A stretch of 64,000 nucleotides of DNA from Syngnathus acus (lineage: Eukaryota; Chordata; Actinopteri; Syngnathiformes; Syngnathidae), in NCBI RefSeq assembly GCF_901709675.1, contig NC_051101.1, positions 11,862,501-11,926,500 on the forward strand. The letters run 5' to 3'. The position numbers were made by a program, and so were the translations under genes. Under the pieces are notes generated by a model. The model saw only the letters and a program-made list of their open reading frames with translations, was not told the DNA's origin and made no database searches. Below, piece after piece: positions 14,793 to 27,796 of the stretch. Position 1 is the stretch's first letter; each line of letters opens with the position of its first letter.

Positions 14793-15479
14793 TAGGAAAG
14801 TGGATTAAATCAATTAAAACACAACTGTGCTGTCATTTGTTGAACCGAGTCCAGTTTTTGCTTCTTAAGTAGGTGAATCCCAAGCAATTAAATATGTTTT
14901 GCATATTTTGAAGGTCAAAAAAAGTGTTTATCGCTGCAGTTGGGATGCTTTGAAGATGTTTTTTTTTAAGCACCTTAATAGGACTTTTGGTTTCAGGTTA
15001 ACAACATGTACACACTTGAATTTGTTTGAACCAAACTTTCTTTTACGTTTTATTGTCCATTTCTGGCAGGCATATGCTTCTTTTACATTGAATGTGTGAT
15101 TTTATAAATGCATTTATACGTTTTGTAGGGGACTGCAATTTTTCCCGGCTGTATTTATGTTTCCATCCTATTCCACAGACACTATGATGCAGCTAGCTGT
15201 TTTTAAATCATACCCACAATCTATTTTCAACAGTAATAGGGATTCCCCAAGTGTATTTGCATTTTTTTAGGGTGGGGCAATTACATGTCTTTTTTTTGTT
15301 GACGTATTTACGTTTCCATCGTTTTTTGCCGCCTGCATGATGCACTTAACTATTTTTACAAATGACGTCTTGTTGATTTTCTTCACTACACTCTAATTCT
15401 ACAACTCCTCATGGTTGTTTTTGTTTTTTTCTCTTTCTCTCTCTTGCAGCAGCAGCTGGAGGGCGCGTCTGCACTTGCT

Positions 15480-15678
15480 CCTGGTGGTAGGCGGGGCATG
15501 AACACCACTGCCTCTCTGTGATTGGCTGAGTAGCTGAGGGGCGGGGTTACGAGTTGACAAAACAAACGGGAGACGCGCTCCGGTAAACAGTCATTGAGTT
15601 TCGCTTTGGAGCGTCTGACCTGCTTCGACTAAACAAACTCCCGAGATTCGCGTCAGTTATACAAGCGCTTCTTCAACT
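15480..15678 (+). promoter_or_regulatory. efna1 proximal promoter and 5' untranslated region
   Basis: Just upstream of the efna1 start codon lie an inverted CCAAT box (GATTGGCTGAG, about 15,519) and a GC box (GGGGCGGGG, about 15,539). The stretch is more GC-rich than its surroundings. No TATA box is evident. The transcription start probably falls between about 15,570 and 15,640, but no exact site can be assigned. Confidence 0.5.
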
Positions 15679-18600
15679 ATGGATTTGGCGTGCGTGCTGT
15701 TTTTGCTTCTGAGCGTCGGGGCTTGGTTCTCCAGCGCCGAGAGGCACAGCGTCTTCTGGAACACCTCCAATCCAAAGTAAGTTGCAACGTGCGTCCGTTG
15801 TAATGCTCTTTCATGTTCTTTAAAGATGTTGCAAGTCTGTTAAGTGTTCTTTTATGGAGCAAAGAACTCTCTTTTTTTTTAAATCCACATTAGTGGTATT
15901 CAGTTAATGTAGAGCGCAAGTACATCGGAGTTTTTCCCCAACAGACAGGTTCTGCACTAGTAAACTGTATATTTCAGCGCAATTGCTCGACGTAATAGCA
16001 CTAAATGGATATTGCAAAAGAAGCGTCACTAAGTGCCACATCTCGTGCACAAAATGCTGATTGCACAGCTTTGCCATGGGGGTAGCTGGGGGCAGAAATG
16101 TAATTCCAGCCGACCACTCAATAGGATCGATGCGGCTTGACGTGCAGGGGTGCGATTTATTGAGCTTTCGGCGCGAGCAGTGTACGGAGAAAGAAAGATG
16201 TTTTTTTTATTTGGTTTAAATAGGATTGAGTCTAGTGTGGAAAAATAATAAATCAAAGAGCAAGACGTTACATTACATTAGCAGTGCTGGAATTGACCTT
16301 TGACATGTGCCTAAGGAGACAACATGAGTGCCTGTATAAAGAGGGAAGGCTCGTGGAAAGTCATGAGTTGTTTTGAGAAGGTTTGCCTGAGTCACACAAC
16401 ACCTGAAGGGGTGGAGGCTCAGGTAAGTTTCCTGGCGGCTCAAATGGACTTTGTAACATTTCCCGTAAAGGCTTTATTGACGATTTCTCTCAAATGCAAT
16501 CTCAGGCCATAAATTTGCCACCACTGTGCTAAAATGGCCGTTAAATATCACAGAACAAGAAATCATGCACCAACACATCGATTGAACTCGCCCCGACTTT
16601 CATGTTGACAATCCTCTCCATCTTAATCCTCAATCTGTGATCAATCGGTCACCTGTTGGAGGGATTGGCTAAATCCGTCAGCAGCCTTTGACTGCGCCGT
16701 GACTGCGGATAAGTGATGCTAATTGATTCTCCGTCCCGATTGTACAGCGAGTGATTTGTCTTTGGGATGAGGACGCCGAGCAGATGGCAGCAGTCTGTCC
16801 ATTCATGTAGGCGAGCGCGCGTGTGTGTTAAAGTGTCCACTAGTAATGATTTAGTGTGCGTGTGTGTGTTTCTCCATGACAGGTGGTGAGGCATGTTGTT
16901 CGCAGTCAGGTCGAGTCTTGTTCGTCATGTGACATGCCTCTTCTTGTTATTGCCAGAGTGGAATCGTGGCATTACCTAATAGAAACCTTTGAATGATTGG
17001 AGATTAGTTGCGGGAGCTGCCGTGATTGCGAGCACGTCACGTTCAAATAGGGAGCGGCGATCAATCCGGGCGCCGTCACGGAGACGTGTGAGTCACACTT
17101 ACACACTCTCGGGTGGCGAGAGAGGGCCGGGTGGACTTCAATGTTAATATTAGCATCAGGCGGGCATTCCAGTGCTGCCTTCCGTGTCGTCAGCCGTGCG
17201 TTTATGAGAACTTTGCTGACTTTTTTTTTTTTTTTTTTGCCTCTCTAAACTCGAGACTCCTAAATCCCACCCGCGTATTCCCGTCGTTTGTGTCAGTCAG
17301 GACTCCGGGCGTGACGTCTGGCCGTGATTGCAGAGGCAGTCGGGCGGGCGGGCGGGCCTGTCTGGACACGAGTTGAGGTTGAAGACGGCCAAACTAAAAC
17401 AGCCCCTCCAGCCAGCTTTCCCCACTCCTTAACCCCCCCCCCCTTCTTTTTTATAGCCGGCCTGTCTCCTCCCCGGGCCTTTTAATCCCGCCAGAAGGAG
17501 AATGCACACTAACATAGATTACAGACGGTTTGTAATCTGACCATCTGACCCATAGACACAAAAACGATCATCTCACTTGGCTTGGCTCCATGCGATTTTT
17601 TTTATCCGCTCCTGTGATGTAACGTTTTTTTTTTTTTTTTTTTTACCCGTTTCATTACATTATGTTCCCCACAATCTATGAGGTAAAAATAGCCACCGAG
17701 TAATAGTCCTTGCATAATCTCCGATATAGTTATTATACTTGGAAAGCAAGTACAGTACATCATTGTACGTTTCCCTTTCTGGGTAAACTGGAGATGCATG
17801 GAAAAGCTTCTCCTAGTTTGCTTTTTGACCTAGCCCTACAGCAGATAGCAAAAAATACATGACTAATAATAGCCACAAAGTAGCGACAAAGCACTACTTT
17901 TGTCTAAATGAAGCTCCTCAGCTCAACATAGTTCCTTGGGGCCAAAACACTATTTTGTCCAATTGTCAAAGTCTGCTTTATTGTCAATTTCTTCACATGT
18001 CAAGACACACAAAGAGATCGAAATTACGTTCCCAATGTAGCTCCTCAATAAAGTTCCTCCGCACCAATATGCGACCAGACGGTGGCAAAGCACTGCTTTT
18101 GTCTAAAGGAAACTCCTCAACTCACTTGAGCAGTGTTCCTTGGTCCCCACGTAATAGTGAATGCCAAACAGTAAACAAGTTCACTCCGTAATAGATACCT
18201 TGGAGTCCAGTACATTAGTGTAGTATGTTGCTAATGACAGTAATGGAGTCATATGTCACCGTCTTTTTCGGAGAGTATACATTAAGAAAAATCAATAACA
18301 AGGCGAAGTTCTTGTTGGCCCATCAATCACTTGCAGCTCTGTGATTGTCCTCTCCTCCTTTCTGCTCTTCCTCTCACTTCCTTATCTGTGCTCCAGACTT
18401 CCTTCTTCCTCCTCCTATTCACCCCCCCCAACTTTTTTTTTTTTTTTTTTTCCACAGACCCCTCTCTGTTTTGGCCCTGGTATTTTTCCACTGGAGGTGG
18501 ACAGGGCACCTCTCGACTCGACATTGTAGTATGTGTGGGCAGGCATGCGTCATATGTGTGTACTCTGCTCATTCACTGCATTTCACACATAGTTTTGCAA

Positions 18601-20722
18601 ATCCAGCCTGTGGCCCACCATCGCCCCCTGAAGGACACTTTTAGCCACGCTGAGTGGTTTCCTCTAGTTTAATTAAATCAGGGATTTTTAATGCAAACAT
18701 CTTGCTGAATTTATGCCCCATTTAGCCTTTTGCTATTTATGCCTGACAGAATGTGAGAAGGGGAGGAAAAAAGTGGGTGGGTGAAAGGATTTAGGGGGCA
18801 GAGGGGAGGAGTAGAGGTCTGGGCAGAGGGTGAAACCGCGTGGTGAAAAATTAGCCTGGACCAAGAGCGCTGGTTTATTAAGTCAGCATTAAGAGACGGA
18901 ACAACCCCGAGGTGAAGACGTGAGGGGGTTGGGCTCATTTGTGAGAATAAAGCGAGGCTAGGCCAAGGGAGGAGAGAGTGGACACTGATGGATAGATGGA
19001 AGGGGGGGGGGGAGATGTTTGAATGAATGATTTGTTTATTCTGCAAATGTCAAAATGTACATAAAAGCACTGGGAAGAGCAGATAGTGAAGAGAATGAGG
19101 CGAAAGAATTGTACAAAAACAAGTCCGGGATGCTAGGATGACAATTTGACGACATTTGCTTGATAGCAAATCAACAATACATTTATATGATTCGTAGTCA
19201 ATAAATAATATAAAATAAATATAAAAAAGTTACATTGCTGCGAATCACTGTCTTCAAGGACAGCTTTTTTTTTTTTATTATTTTGGCAGCAAAACTAGTC
19301 GAGCAAACTCTGCCGGGCCTCTCCATGTTGTCGCAATCGCTAAATTAACGCCACTTGAGTGACAGAACGAGTAATTATCCGTTAATCAGCGACAGTGTTA
19401 TTAAAGTCAATAGGCTGTAAGCGAGTCATCCAGCAGTGGAAGAACCACTGACAGCTCCTAAGGAGGTGGAAATCTGACACACCCGACTGAATTAATAGGG
19501 TATTAAATGAGCACATCCGAGTACGGGTCCTTAGCGCTAAACTAGCCAAACCGCAACCCCCCCCCCAAAATGGCGGTGGCGGGAGTGCATCGAAGGTTCA
19601 TCTGTTTAGTGTTTCGGTGTTGCTGACCGCGTTTTTTTTTTTTTGCGCGTGCGAAACAGATACGTGTACTGCTGCTGCTGACTCGGGGGGGCCCCGTCGG
19701 TGTGTGCGCGCGAGAAGCATAGCAACCGTGAACTCTGACCTTCTGACCCACGCGTTCCCCAGTGAAAGGGAATGTCAGTTGTTTGACCAGCCAGTCAAGT
19801 GCTCCGGGGACAAATGGAAGCACTGTAGTACGGTCAGGGTGAAACGGAGAAAGGGCGAGCGATGGGCGGAGGGAGGGGAAGTGGAAAAATGTGGCGGCAG
19901 AATGTGACAACGGTGAAACAAGCTGCTCCCTCGCTCTCCAAATGTTACATTGGCGTGCAAACATTGCCTGGTGATGCAAAAAGCTCATTAGTGCGAATTG
20001 ACCTACCTCTGCCGCAAACAGTCGACCTTAATAAACAGATGTGTTCAGGAGCCCGCGGCATGAGTTGCCCTCAATTGTCATGCTGGCACCAGGCGCTAAC
20101 GCTTTATTTCAACGCATCGCTCCAACTTGGCGCAATGCTGCTGACCCAGGAGGAAAGACACAATGTCCAAAGTTGGTCCAGCAGAAGCGTAGCAGCTACA
20201 TTTGCCAACGTAGCATAGCCATGTTAGCTCGTTTAACATATCGCTCTTTAAAACATATTGTAATCGCCGCAAATTGCTGAAAGAATAGGCTCATTCACCG
20301 GTTCGCTTTCACTCACTTTATTGAAAAGCAGTAAGAAAACAAACAAACACCTAAAAAAACGCTTTTATTCACAAGGACACAACTCACTGGCTAACAGGCT
20401 AGCTAGTAAACTATCAGCTAACGCTACATGTTATGCCCAAGGCTTGGTCCCGCCTCTTAAATTCCAAGCCCAATTGAACAAAAACATGATCCGAACCTCA
20501 CATGTATATTATTGCGATTAATAATATAAAATCAATATACCAAAGTAGTTTTTAACTACAACCTTTCTGAAGTCTGCTCCTCTCTCTCTCTCTCTGTCTC
20601 TCTCTCTTAATGAGACTAATGTGAGCCTTCAGAGCACCTTCCCATGAGAATCGCACGCAGGAAAACCTGGGCTAATTGGGTTTTGCAACAACACGAGCCC
20701 ACACACACATAAACGCACACCT

Positions 20723-20761
<39 letters not shown>

Positions 20762-23308
20762 CAGCTTCAGTATCACGTTAACGCGACTCTCACCCCCGTG
20801 AGAAGTGTCAGCCTGTGGCAAGCGAGAGACGAGAGAGCTTTGATGGGCCAGATGTAAAAGGGCGGGAAACCCGCCGCGGCCCTCGGGAACATTTCATCCG
20901 ATATTTTAAAAAACAAATGAAAACCGCCGAATCCGCAAATGCTCACAATACATCATCATAAACATTTTCTGATTGTTGCGTCATTCGGATACGTTTCAAA
21001 ACAACTGCCAAATAGTTTAATTGTGAGAAAAGCACGCTCATAAATTGAACACATCCGCCGCAATCATGGTAAAGCGAACGCTCCACGGGGGGGGGGCCAA
21101 GGTGCCGAGGTTGGAGGGGCCCCCGGAGCCTTGAGGCCTGCACGCTATGGGGAGGGGAAGGCTATAATTACACCCGATTCGTTTCTCCGCCCCTCCTTTT
21201 CTAGTCAACTCATCGGCCCCAGACCGCTTAACAGCTTTTAATTAGCTCGGCTATTGGAGGCGCCGAATAAAAGACGACTTTTCCCCCCCCCCCCCCCCCC
21301 CTTAATGATAAATGGTGTTAATGGAATTGGCAACACTATCCATTTGCTCCGCTTTAGCCAAGCTAGAAAACAAAACTTTAGTTAGTTGAAAAAAAGTTCT
21401 AGTACGAAGAAAAGGGCAACACAGGTTTGCGTGATTGCTCGTATAAACTTGAAACAACAAAGATAAATATAATAGAAAGAAACAACAAAGCAGCATTTCA
21501 TTCTTGTCTATATTTTGAATGTTTGAGGAAAGGGGGGGGGGCGAGCAAGCAACCTAACAAGTTTAGAATTGCGCTCGGCTAACAAAGCATGTTTTGACTG
21601 GCGGGTTACGGCTAACGCACACGTATGCACACATGCCGAGGCAGGAAGGAGGGGTTAAAGGCCCGTGATTGGAGCCACTGTGTCTGCTTAGGCCAGGGGG
21701 TCCGAGAAGGAGCCACAACAACAGGAGGCGGTTTGGAGAAGAGGGGGTAAAGAGGCACCACGTCCTGCGCTTTGATGCTAACAGACGCGCAAACGCCACA
21801 CGGGAGCCACTGTCGCTTTGGTTCACAAGCATGTTTCAATTCAAATTAAAATCACACCTTGACTTTAGTTTTTAGTTTTAGATTTTTTTTTGCATGGCTT
21901 AACATTAACAGTGAAATAATTGACTGCCAACCAAGTTGATATCTTGCTAACCGTCAATGGCACTGAATGAGTTAAAGCCCAAACTATATATATTGTTTTA
22001 AATTTTTAATTGGAATAATTTCATTAGCTTTGATTAACTACAGTAACCTCTGTTGAGGCGCAACCTTTGCGACGTCAAAGTGGAGACGGCGGCGAGGCTT
22101 GAAAAGAGCCGTAAAACCCGAAAGGAAGGATGAAGATGAAAAGAGAGCAGGAGGGCGTCAGTTTGACTCGACCCCGCCCCCTTTGTCTCCGTCTTTGAAG
22201 GAGCAAAGTAGAGAAAACAGTTTTAAAGAAAAAAAAGAGTGTGTGTGTTTTTTTAAAAAAACAAAGTGTAGGTGTGTGAGCGGAACGGCGCCAAGGCCAA
22301 AACAAGTCCGACCTGACTTTGAAATTGTCACACTAATTTGCGCTTTCTATAACAAAGCTGAACTTGCACAAACACACGTGCAGCAGATGCTAAGCAGGTG
22401 CGCGTTGGGATTGCGACACGCGTGTTTAAACCTCGTGATTAGTGTCAACGCGCTTGCTTGCAATCAAAACATTGGTGAGGCCCCCCGTCATTAAACGCGC
22501 CCCTCTCACTTCTCCCTCCTCAGCTTCCTGTGGGACGACTACACGGTGGAAGTCCGCATCAACGACTACCTGGACATCATCTGCCCGCACTACAGCCACG
22601 GCGAGGTTCCGCCGCATTTAGCCGAGCGCTACGTGCTCTACATGGTGGACAAGGACGACTACGACGTGTGCAAACCGCGCTCGTTCGACCAGCTCCGCTG
22701 GGAGTGCTCGCGACCCTTCGCCCCCCACGCCGCCGAGAAGTTCTCCGAGAAGTTCCAACGCTTCACCCCCTTCACCCTGGGCAAGGAGTTCAGTCAAGGA
22801 GAGAGCTATTATTACATCTGTAAGTATTTGGACCTGAAGTGTTGCTCAGTTTCCAAAAATGTGCAATTTGGGAGGTTGAAAAAATAATCGCGTGCGCTCC
22901 CCCATCAGCCAAGCCGATCCATCATCACGGCCAGGATTGCCTGAGGCTCAAAGTGGACGTGGCCGGAAAGAAAGGCGCGGGAAAGACTCAGACGGGGAAG
23001 TCCAAGGCGGAGACGGAGAAGATCTCGGACCCGTCGAAAGCCAAGTTTGTCTCTTCCGGCGGAATTCACAACCTGTCCAATCGTCTCCCAGCAGGTGAGG
23101 CATCCATCAGAAGATAGTCGCTTCTTTATTTATTTATTTATTTATTTTCCCCACACACTCACTTCTTGTTTCTCTCGTGTTCCCAGACGACCCAACGGCC
23201 ATGGAGCCCAACGTCCAGAGGAGCGTTGGAAATTCAGGAACGCGGACCGTCTCCTTCTCGTTCTCCTTGACGCTCCTTCCCGTTTTGTTAGCGGCGATGC
23301 TACACTGA
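15679..23308 (+). CDS. efna1: Ephrin-A1, GPI-anchored Eph-receptor ligand
   Basis: Coding exons are 15,679-15,776, 22,524-22,819, 22,909-23,094 and 23,187-23,308, giving 233 residues. Ephrin-A ligands bind EphA receptors on neighbouring cells and guide axons, vessels and tissue boundaries. Exon 1 encodes a cleavable signal peptide of about 20 residues, then the VFWNTSNP motif typical of mature ephrins, with an N-glycosylation site. Exon 2 encodes most of the receptor-binding domain, including NDYLDIICPHY and FQRFTPFTLGKEF, with the conserved cysteines. Exon 3 opens with SKPIHHH and CLRLKV, closest to ephrin-A1 by memory, then a Lys/Ser-rich linker. Exon 4 ends in a hydrophobic tail without a cytoplasmic part, as expected for GPI attachment. 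The start codon has A at -3 and G at +4. slc50a1 lies next downstream, as in human. Which teleost duplicate (a or b) this is cannot be decided here. Confidence 0.93.
20727..20757. repeat. (CA)n microsatellite in efna1 intron 1
   Basis: A CA run of about 30 bases, with related CA-rich sequence just upstream from 20,700. Confidence 0.9.
21283..21301. repeat. Homopolymeric C tract (19 bases)
   Basis: Nineteen consecutive C residues in efna1 intron 1. Such tracts can form unusual structures and are prone to length errors in assemblies. Confidence 0.85.
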
Positions 23309-24261
23309 GAAGAAAAAAAAAAACATTGCAAAGCAGCCCAGTGCTGGTCACCGGGGTCATGGACACTTTTTTTTTTTATAACGAATACAGAGCTTTTATA
23401 CAAAGACAAAGCTGTGAGTGTGTGTTGTGAATGTGGAGTGTAGATCACTCCGAAGAAAATGACCTCCATTTTGTTTTTTGTTTTTGTACTATGATGAGCA
23501 TGAAGCAGCATTTTCCGTTCTGAGCAATTTGTTATTGATGTTTTCATACCACTCTGTAGGTACACGTCCAGTTCCTGCGTCAGCCGCTAAGTGCCGACCG
23601 ACGCTGGTTATTTCGGATGTTTTGTTTTTGTGCCGTTATTGTGTAGCACTCATCTTCGCAAGCCTCAAGTCAGCATACCACTTTTCACATGTTATTCATT
23701 CAGGGACGACATCAAACACATTCAGTTCAATACTCTGACCCTTTGTTTTTATTAGATGTTTTAAATTGTCATTTCATTCCTCATTCTCCAATTTGTACCG
23801 CCCTGAAAGTAACTTCAAATACCGCCGTGATGAGCAACATTAAAATAACAGTAGTGTAGTAGGTCTAAGTGTTCTTGAAAAAAATAAATCTTGCAAGTCC
23901 TTGTAACATGCACAATTTGAACTGTGAAGAAAAATGTGGGAATTTTGAGAAGAAAAAAAACTGTTCTTGGGCAGGACCACTCTACTGGAACATCCAAAAT
24001 GAACGAGAACATTTTAAAAATGGTCAAATAAGTACAATGTTGTTTAGTCAGTCTTGTCTTGGTACATGCTTGCAGATGCCCGATACTTGCCCCCCCACCC
24101 TCCTGACTTGTCAAGCCTCAAACTGAAGGGACTTTTTGAAAACATACACTGTACAGTCATTTTCTACGTGTTTATATGTACATTTGTACATAGAAAAAAC
24201 TATTAAGATATTGTTTAAAGATGTGAAAACTTAATGGAATAAACAAAAGTGTTGGAATAAA
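23309..24261 (+). other. efna1 3' untranslated region with polyadenylation signals
   Basis: About 0.95 kb of AU-rich sequence follows the stop codon and ends at two AATAAA signals (24,238-24,243 and 24,256-24,261). It contains a Pumilio-type site, TGTACATA, at 24,185-24,192 (consensus UGUANAUA). The exact cleavage site is not known. Confidence 0.6.
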
Positions 24262-25647
24262 AATCCTGTCTTGTTTTTTTTTTTTTTTCCCCCCCATTTC
24301 GTTTTGGCAAATGGCAACGCTATCCCCCGACGATACGTTCCAAGCCCACCCACGGGTCTTTCCCAACTTCTCCCGGCCTCGGGCTTTTCCACGACTTTCA
24401 TCCCGTGTGTCGGCAGTTTGCTCTGGCTCCCGTTTCACAGACTGCAAACCAAACACGGATGGTGGGGGTGGCCGCTAACAAGCGGGTGCGAAGGTGTCAC
24501 TCTCGCCTCCTCACTTGCACCCTTTTTTTCAGGGCCTTTTTTCGCCTCTTTTACTGCATCCTCTCTGCAGGTGAAAACGCAAGACGTGCCCACACGTCGG
24601 AATGAAAGACAAGCCGTCGAAAACCTCAGAAATGGCTGAAAACTGTCAAAAATCGCTATCCTCTGTAAAACCCAGCAATGTATACTGTCCATACCAAAGC
24701 AGAACATAAGGAGCTTTTATTTACTTTTCCACCATCACGTCATGCCTGCTTGGTACATACTCGCCAAAAATGAGCTCAAACACCGAGAACGCCATATGCG
24801 TTAAAGCAATGATGATGTCATCGAGCACATGCCAGTCTCACATAATGTCAATCATTCATCCATTTTCTATTCTACGTTAGAGTCATGGGTGAACTGGAGG
24901 CTATCAGAGAAAAATTTCTTTGTGTTAGGACAAAATGAAAAAGAAATGGGGAAGTCTGTGATACAGTCAAATAGAACAATAACACAAAGACACCACCAAG
25001 GGGGCAAATAAAAGTAAAATGTCAAATGAAATGTCAAAAATGAAGCAAAGACAGGAAGGGAGAAGAAATGACATGTGAAGAAGGGCTGTTGCTAAAGGTC
25101 AAACTTCAGACTTGTTGTCAGGGCGACTGGACTTGGCTGCTCTATCATAAATCTGATAATGTCAATTGATACCTAGAATTCGTTTGTAGAAGGAGCATTA
25201 AAAAAAAAAAAAAAAAAAAAAAGCTCTATCTCTTGTATTGGATTTTATGAAGTGCACCCAATGGTAAACATGTAAGGAAATATTCCAAAGTCCAGATTTG
25301 GTCAAATATTGTTTATTTCTAATACAAAGGTTATTTTAGTTATATATTTCGAAATTTGATCAGTTATAGAAAACGAATGAAATATGGTTCATTTATTCAA
25401 TCAGCGAAAACTTATCATCATGGTGACGTCAGGTGTATCTGTTTTAGCGCACCATTGGACGACCACGCACCACGTGATTTGGTAAACAACCAATCGAAGC
25501 GCGACTGATTGCAAACACGGAAATCCAGCCGGAAAAGAAGTCCGCCCGCCGTGGGGTGTAGTAATTTTGCTTTTCACGACTCTTTTATATTCGAAAAGCA
25601 AATATTATACTCTAAATAACATATTTATCGTTTTTAAAATCCTTTTT
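24262..25647. other. Intergenic region between efna1 and slc50a1
   Basis: No coding exon was recognised. It holds an interspersed-repeat fragment near 24,851, a poly-A run at about 25,201-25,222, and the probable slc50a1 promoter in its last 150 bases. Confidence 0.55.
24851..24910 (+). repeat. Interspersed-repeat fragment (common teleost SINE/LINE-type sequence)
   Basis: The words CATCCATTTTCTAT and GAACTGGAGGCTATC, separated by GTCATGGGT, resemble a very common fish repeat that reads approximately CATCCATTTTCT, then GGTC..GGG, then CTGGAGCCTATCC. It is diverged and truncated. The match is from memory; a RepeatMasker search would decide. Confidence 0.5.
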
Positions 25648-27796
25648 ATGGAGTTGCTGCATCTTTTATCATGGGCGTGCATCGTGTTTACACTTTGGAT
25701 GTTCTCGACTGGGCTGTAAGTAGACGTCTGTTTTTGCGGCGTGGCAAACTTTCAGCTCTTTTCTATTCAAGTAATCATTTTGCGCAAATGTTTTGAACAT
25801 TGCGTTTGCCAGGTGAAATGTCTTTTATTATGCGCGTTGTCAACTTGTTGCACTGTAGCTGTCAGTTGCAGTGATGAATATTGACGAGATTAACCTTTGC
25901 ATAATTGCCTTCTTAATTGACGTTGTCTTGATCTTTGTATTTGTGTGTGCAGGGTCGACCTCAAGAAAATGCAAAACTCCAAGAGCACCGACAACATCCA
26001 ATTTCTGCCTTTTCTCACCACATGTGCCAGGTATGTATTATTTGAGGCAAAGCAAATGAAAAAAAAAATCAAAGTCATAAAAGAAAGCTTTTAAGGCAGA
26101 CTGACATATATGACTGTCATGAATTGTTTGTCCTGTCGCCTTGCCCTGTTCATCCTTTCCATTGTTTTGGTTTCCACAGTAACCTCGGATGGTTCTACTA
26201 TGGGATGCTGAAGATCGACCAAACACTTATTGTCGTCAATCTTATCGGCGCTTTTCTGCAGTCCATCTACATCCTTGTATACTTCAAGTACACAAAACAA
26301 AAGGTTAGCATAGCATCATGTTTGCGTGTTTGTACGTGAAGCTTGAGGCCAGTTTTTTGTTTTGTTTTAGAAAATGGTCCTGTTCCAAGTACTTGTCATT
26401 TCAACGGTGGTGACCAGCGCCGGGTTGTACTTTTCATACCTCCCTCCGGGCGACCTGGTGCTAAACCAGCTCGGCCTCGTCTGCAGCATGGCCACTGTGG
26501 GCGTGTACCTGTCCCCCCTCGCAGACCTGGTAAGAAACTTGTACTTGGGTCATTTATTAAAACATACTGTTCCGTAGCGCCTGATCCGACACTCCTGCAC
26601 ACCTGCGTGTTTATGTTTGTGTCGAAGCGAAGAGTCAGTCGTCATGGGGCCCATCACATGTCTTCTTTCCTGTCGTGTTTGTCTCTGATCCTGTTTGTCT
26701 CCTTCCCTCCATCTGCCGCACAGTCAGAAACGAGCCCGTGGCTTTCCTCCCATTCTTCTCCTCCTCATCTGCATCTTCCTGTTATTCCTTCACCGTTTGG
26801 CCCCCATCCCCTTGGAGACGCCAGGTTGACTTCTTACCCTCATAGTGTGTTGGCATTTGGCAGCCGCTAATTAGTTCGAAATCCTCGCTTGAGTGGTTAG
26901 CTGCTCAAACTGTTGCCATTATTAAACCTTTATTAAAGGTACAGAACAAGTAACATTTCATTATTTACAACTAAGGTTTAATAACCTCAGGTAATATTTA
27001 TATAATTAAAAAAAACCATTTTTTTTCATCAAATGTGTCATATGAATATTTTTATCCCAAATCAGATTAGATTTTTGTAGATTACAACAGTTGTTCCCAT
27101 ATTACTTTTCTGAAACCTAAATTTTTGGGGGGGGGTAAGAATATGATAATAATAATAATAATAATAATAATTTTTCTGCAAAAAAATATCTAACATTTAT
27201 TCTCCAAAGATTTTTTTATTTTTTTTTTAAACCAGGAACATAAATTTAAATAGTGAATGCCGTAATTATTAATTGGCCTACAGTATTTTTGTTTTTCTAA
27301 CTTTTTGGGCTGAATTGACTTCTCGTCTACTTACTCCGAAGTCCTGCTTGGAACCTGCTCGCCTCCCACAACCTGTTCCTACTTGCTTGACTTGTTTACA
27401 ACCTTCTTGTGGGCCTCGTCTTTGTTGAAACCATTCCTCGTGTTGAAATAAGCACGTCTGATTGCGTCTCATTCAGATAGCCATCGTGCAGAGCGGCAAC
27501 GTACAGCGCTTGTCCTTCCCCCTGACCGTGGCCACGTTCTTCACTTCCACTTCCTGGTTCTTATACGGCCAGCAGCTGGATGACTACTACGTCATGGTAC
27601 CACACACAATTACGAACCTTCATTTATTATGCTAATCAACAGCAAATCAAAATTTTCCAATATTTGCAAATATGATTCTCCTGCGTGTGCATTTTAGGTC
27701 CCTAACCTTCCTGGAATTCTCACTAGCATCATCAGATTTTATTTGTTTTGGAGATTTGACCACGTCAGCCCCCCCTATAAGTCCATGCGGGTATGA
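25648..27796 (+). CDS. slc50a1: Sugar transporter SWEET1 (solute carrier 50A1)
   Basis: Six coding exons: 25,648-25,715, 25,953-26,030, 26,180-26,303, 26,371-26,529, 27,477-27,596 and 27,698-27,796, giving 215 residues (human protein about 221). SLC50A1 is the single animal SWEET protein, a seven-helix facilitator for glucose, seen at Golgi and plasma membrane. The sequence shows two MtN3/saliva-type triple-helix repeats, with the hallmark STDNIQFLPFL and GWFYYG in the first and NVQRLSFPLTVATF and SWFLYG in the second. The C-terminus is short. The gene follows efna1 in the same orientation, as in human. All junctions are GT-AG and keep the frame. AATAAA at 28,350-28,355 probably ends the transcript. 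Confidence 0.95.

Larger units (their letters stand above)
1..15400. other. Gene-poor upstream intergenic region
   Basis: I found no recognisable protein-coding gene here. The longer open frames overlap one another on both strands, run through low-complexity sequence and resemble no family I know. The stretch contains (CA)n tracts, a tandem repeat near 3.4-3.9 kb, a fossil LINE fragment near 10.1 kb, a promoter-like motif cluster near 4.7 kb and a repeat fragment near 14.75 kb, each listed separately. It may hold regulatory DNA for efna1 or a neighbour outside the window. In human the upstream neighbours are EFNA3 and EFNA4, but no ephrin exon was seen here. Confidence 0.6.
15777..22523 (+). 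other. efna1 intron 1 (6.7 kb)
   Basis: GTAAGT donor at 15,777 and CAG acceptor ending at 22,523. It contains a (CA)n tract near 20,727, a 19-base C run near 21,283, poly-T runs and several GC-rich patches (for example 17,000-17,400 and 19,370-19,500) that could be enhancers. No coding exon was recognised inside. It is far longer than the other introns in the window, as is common for first introns of developmental genes. Confidence 0.7.
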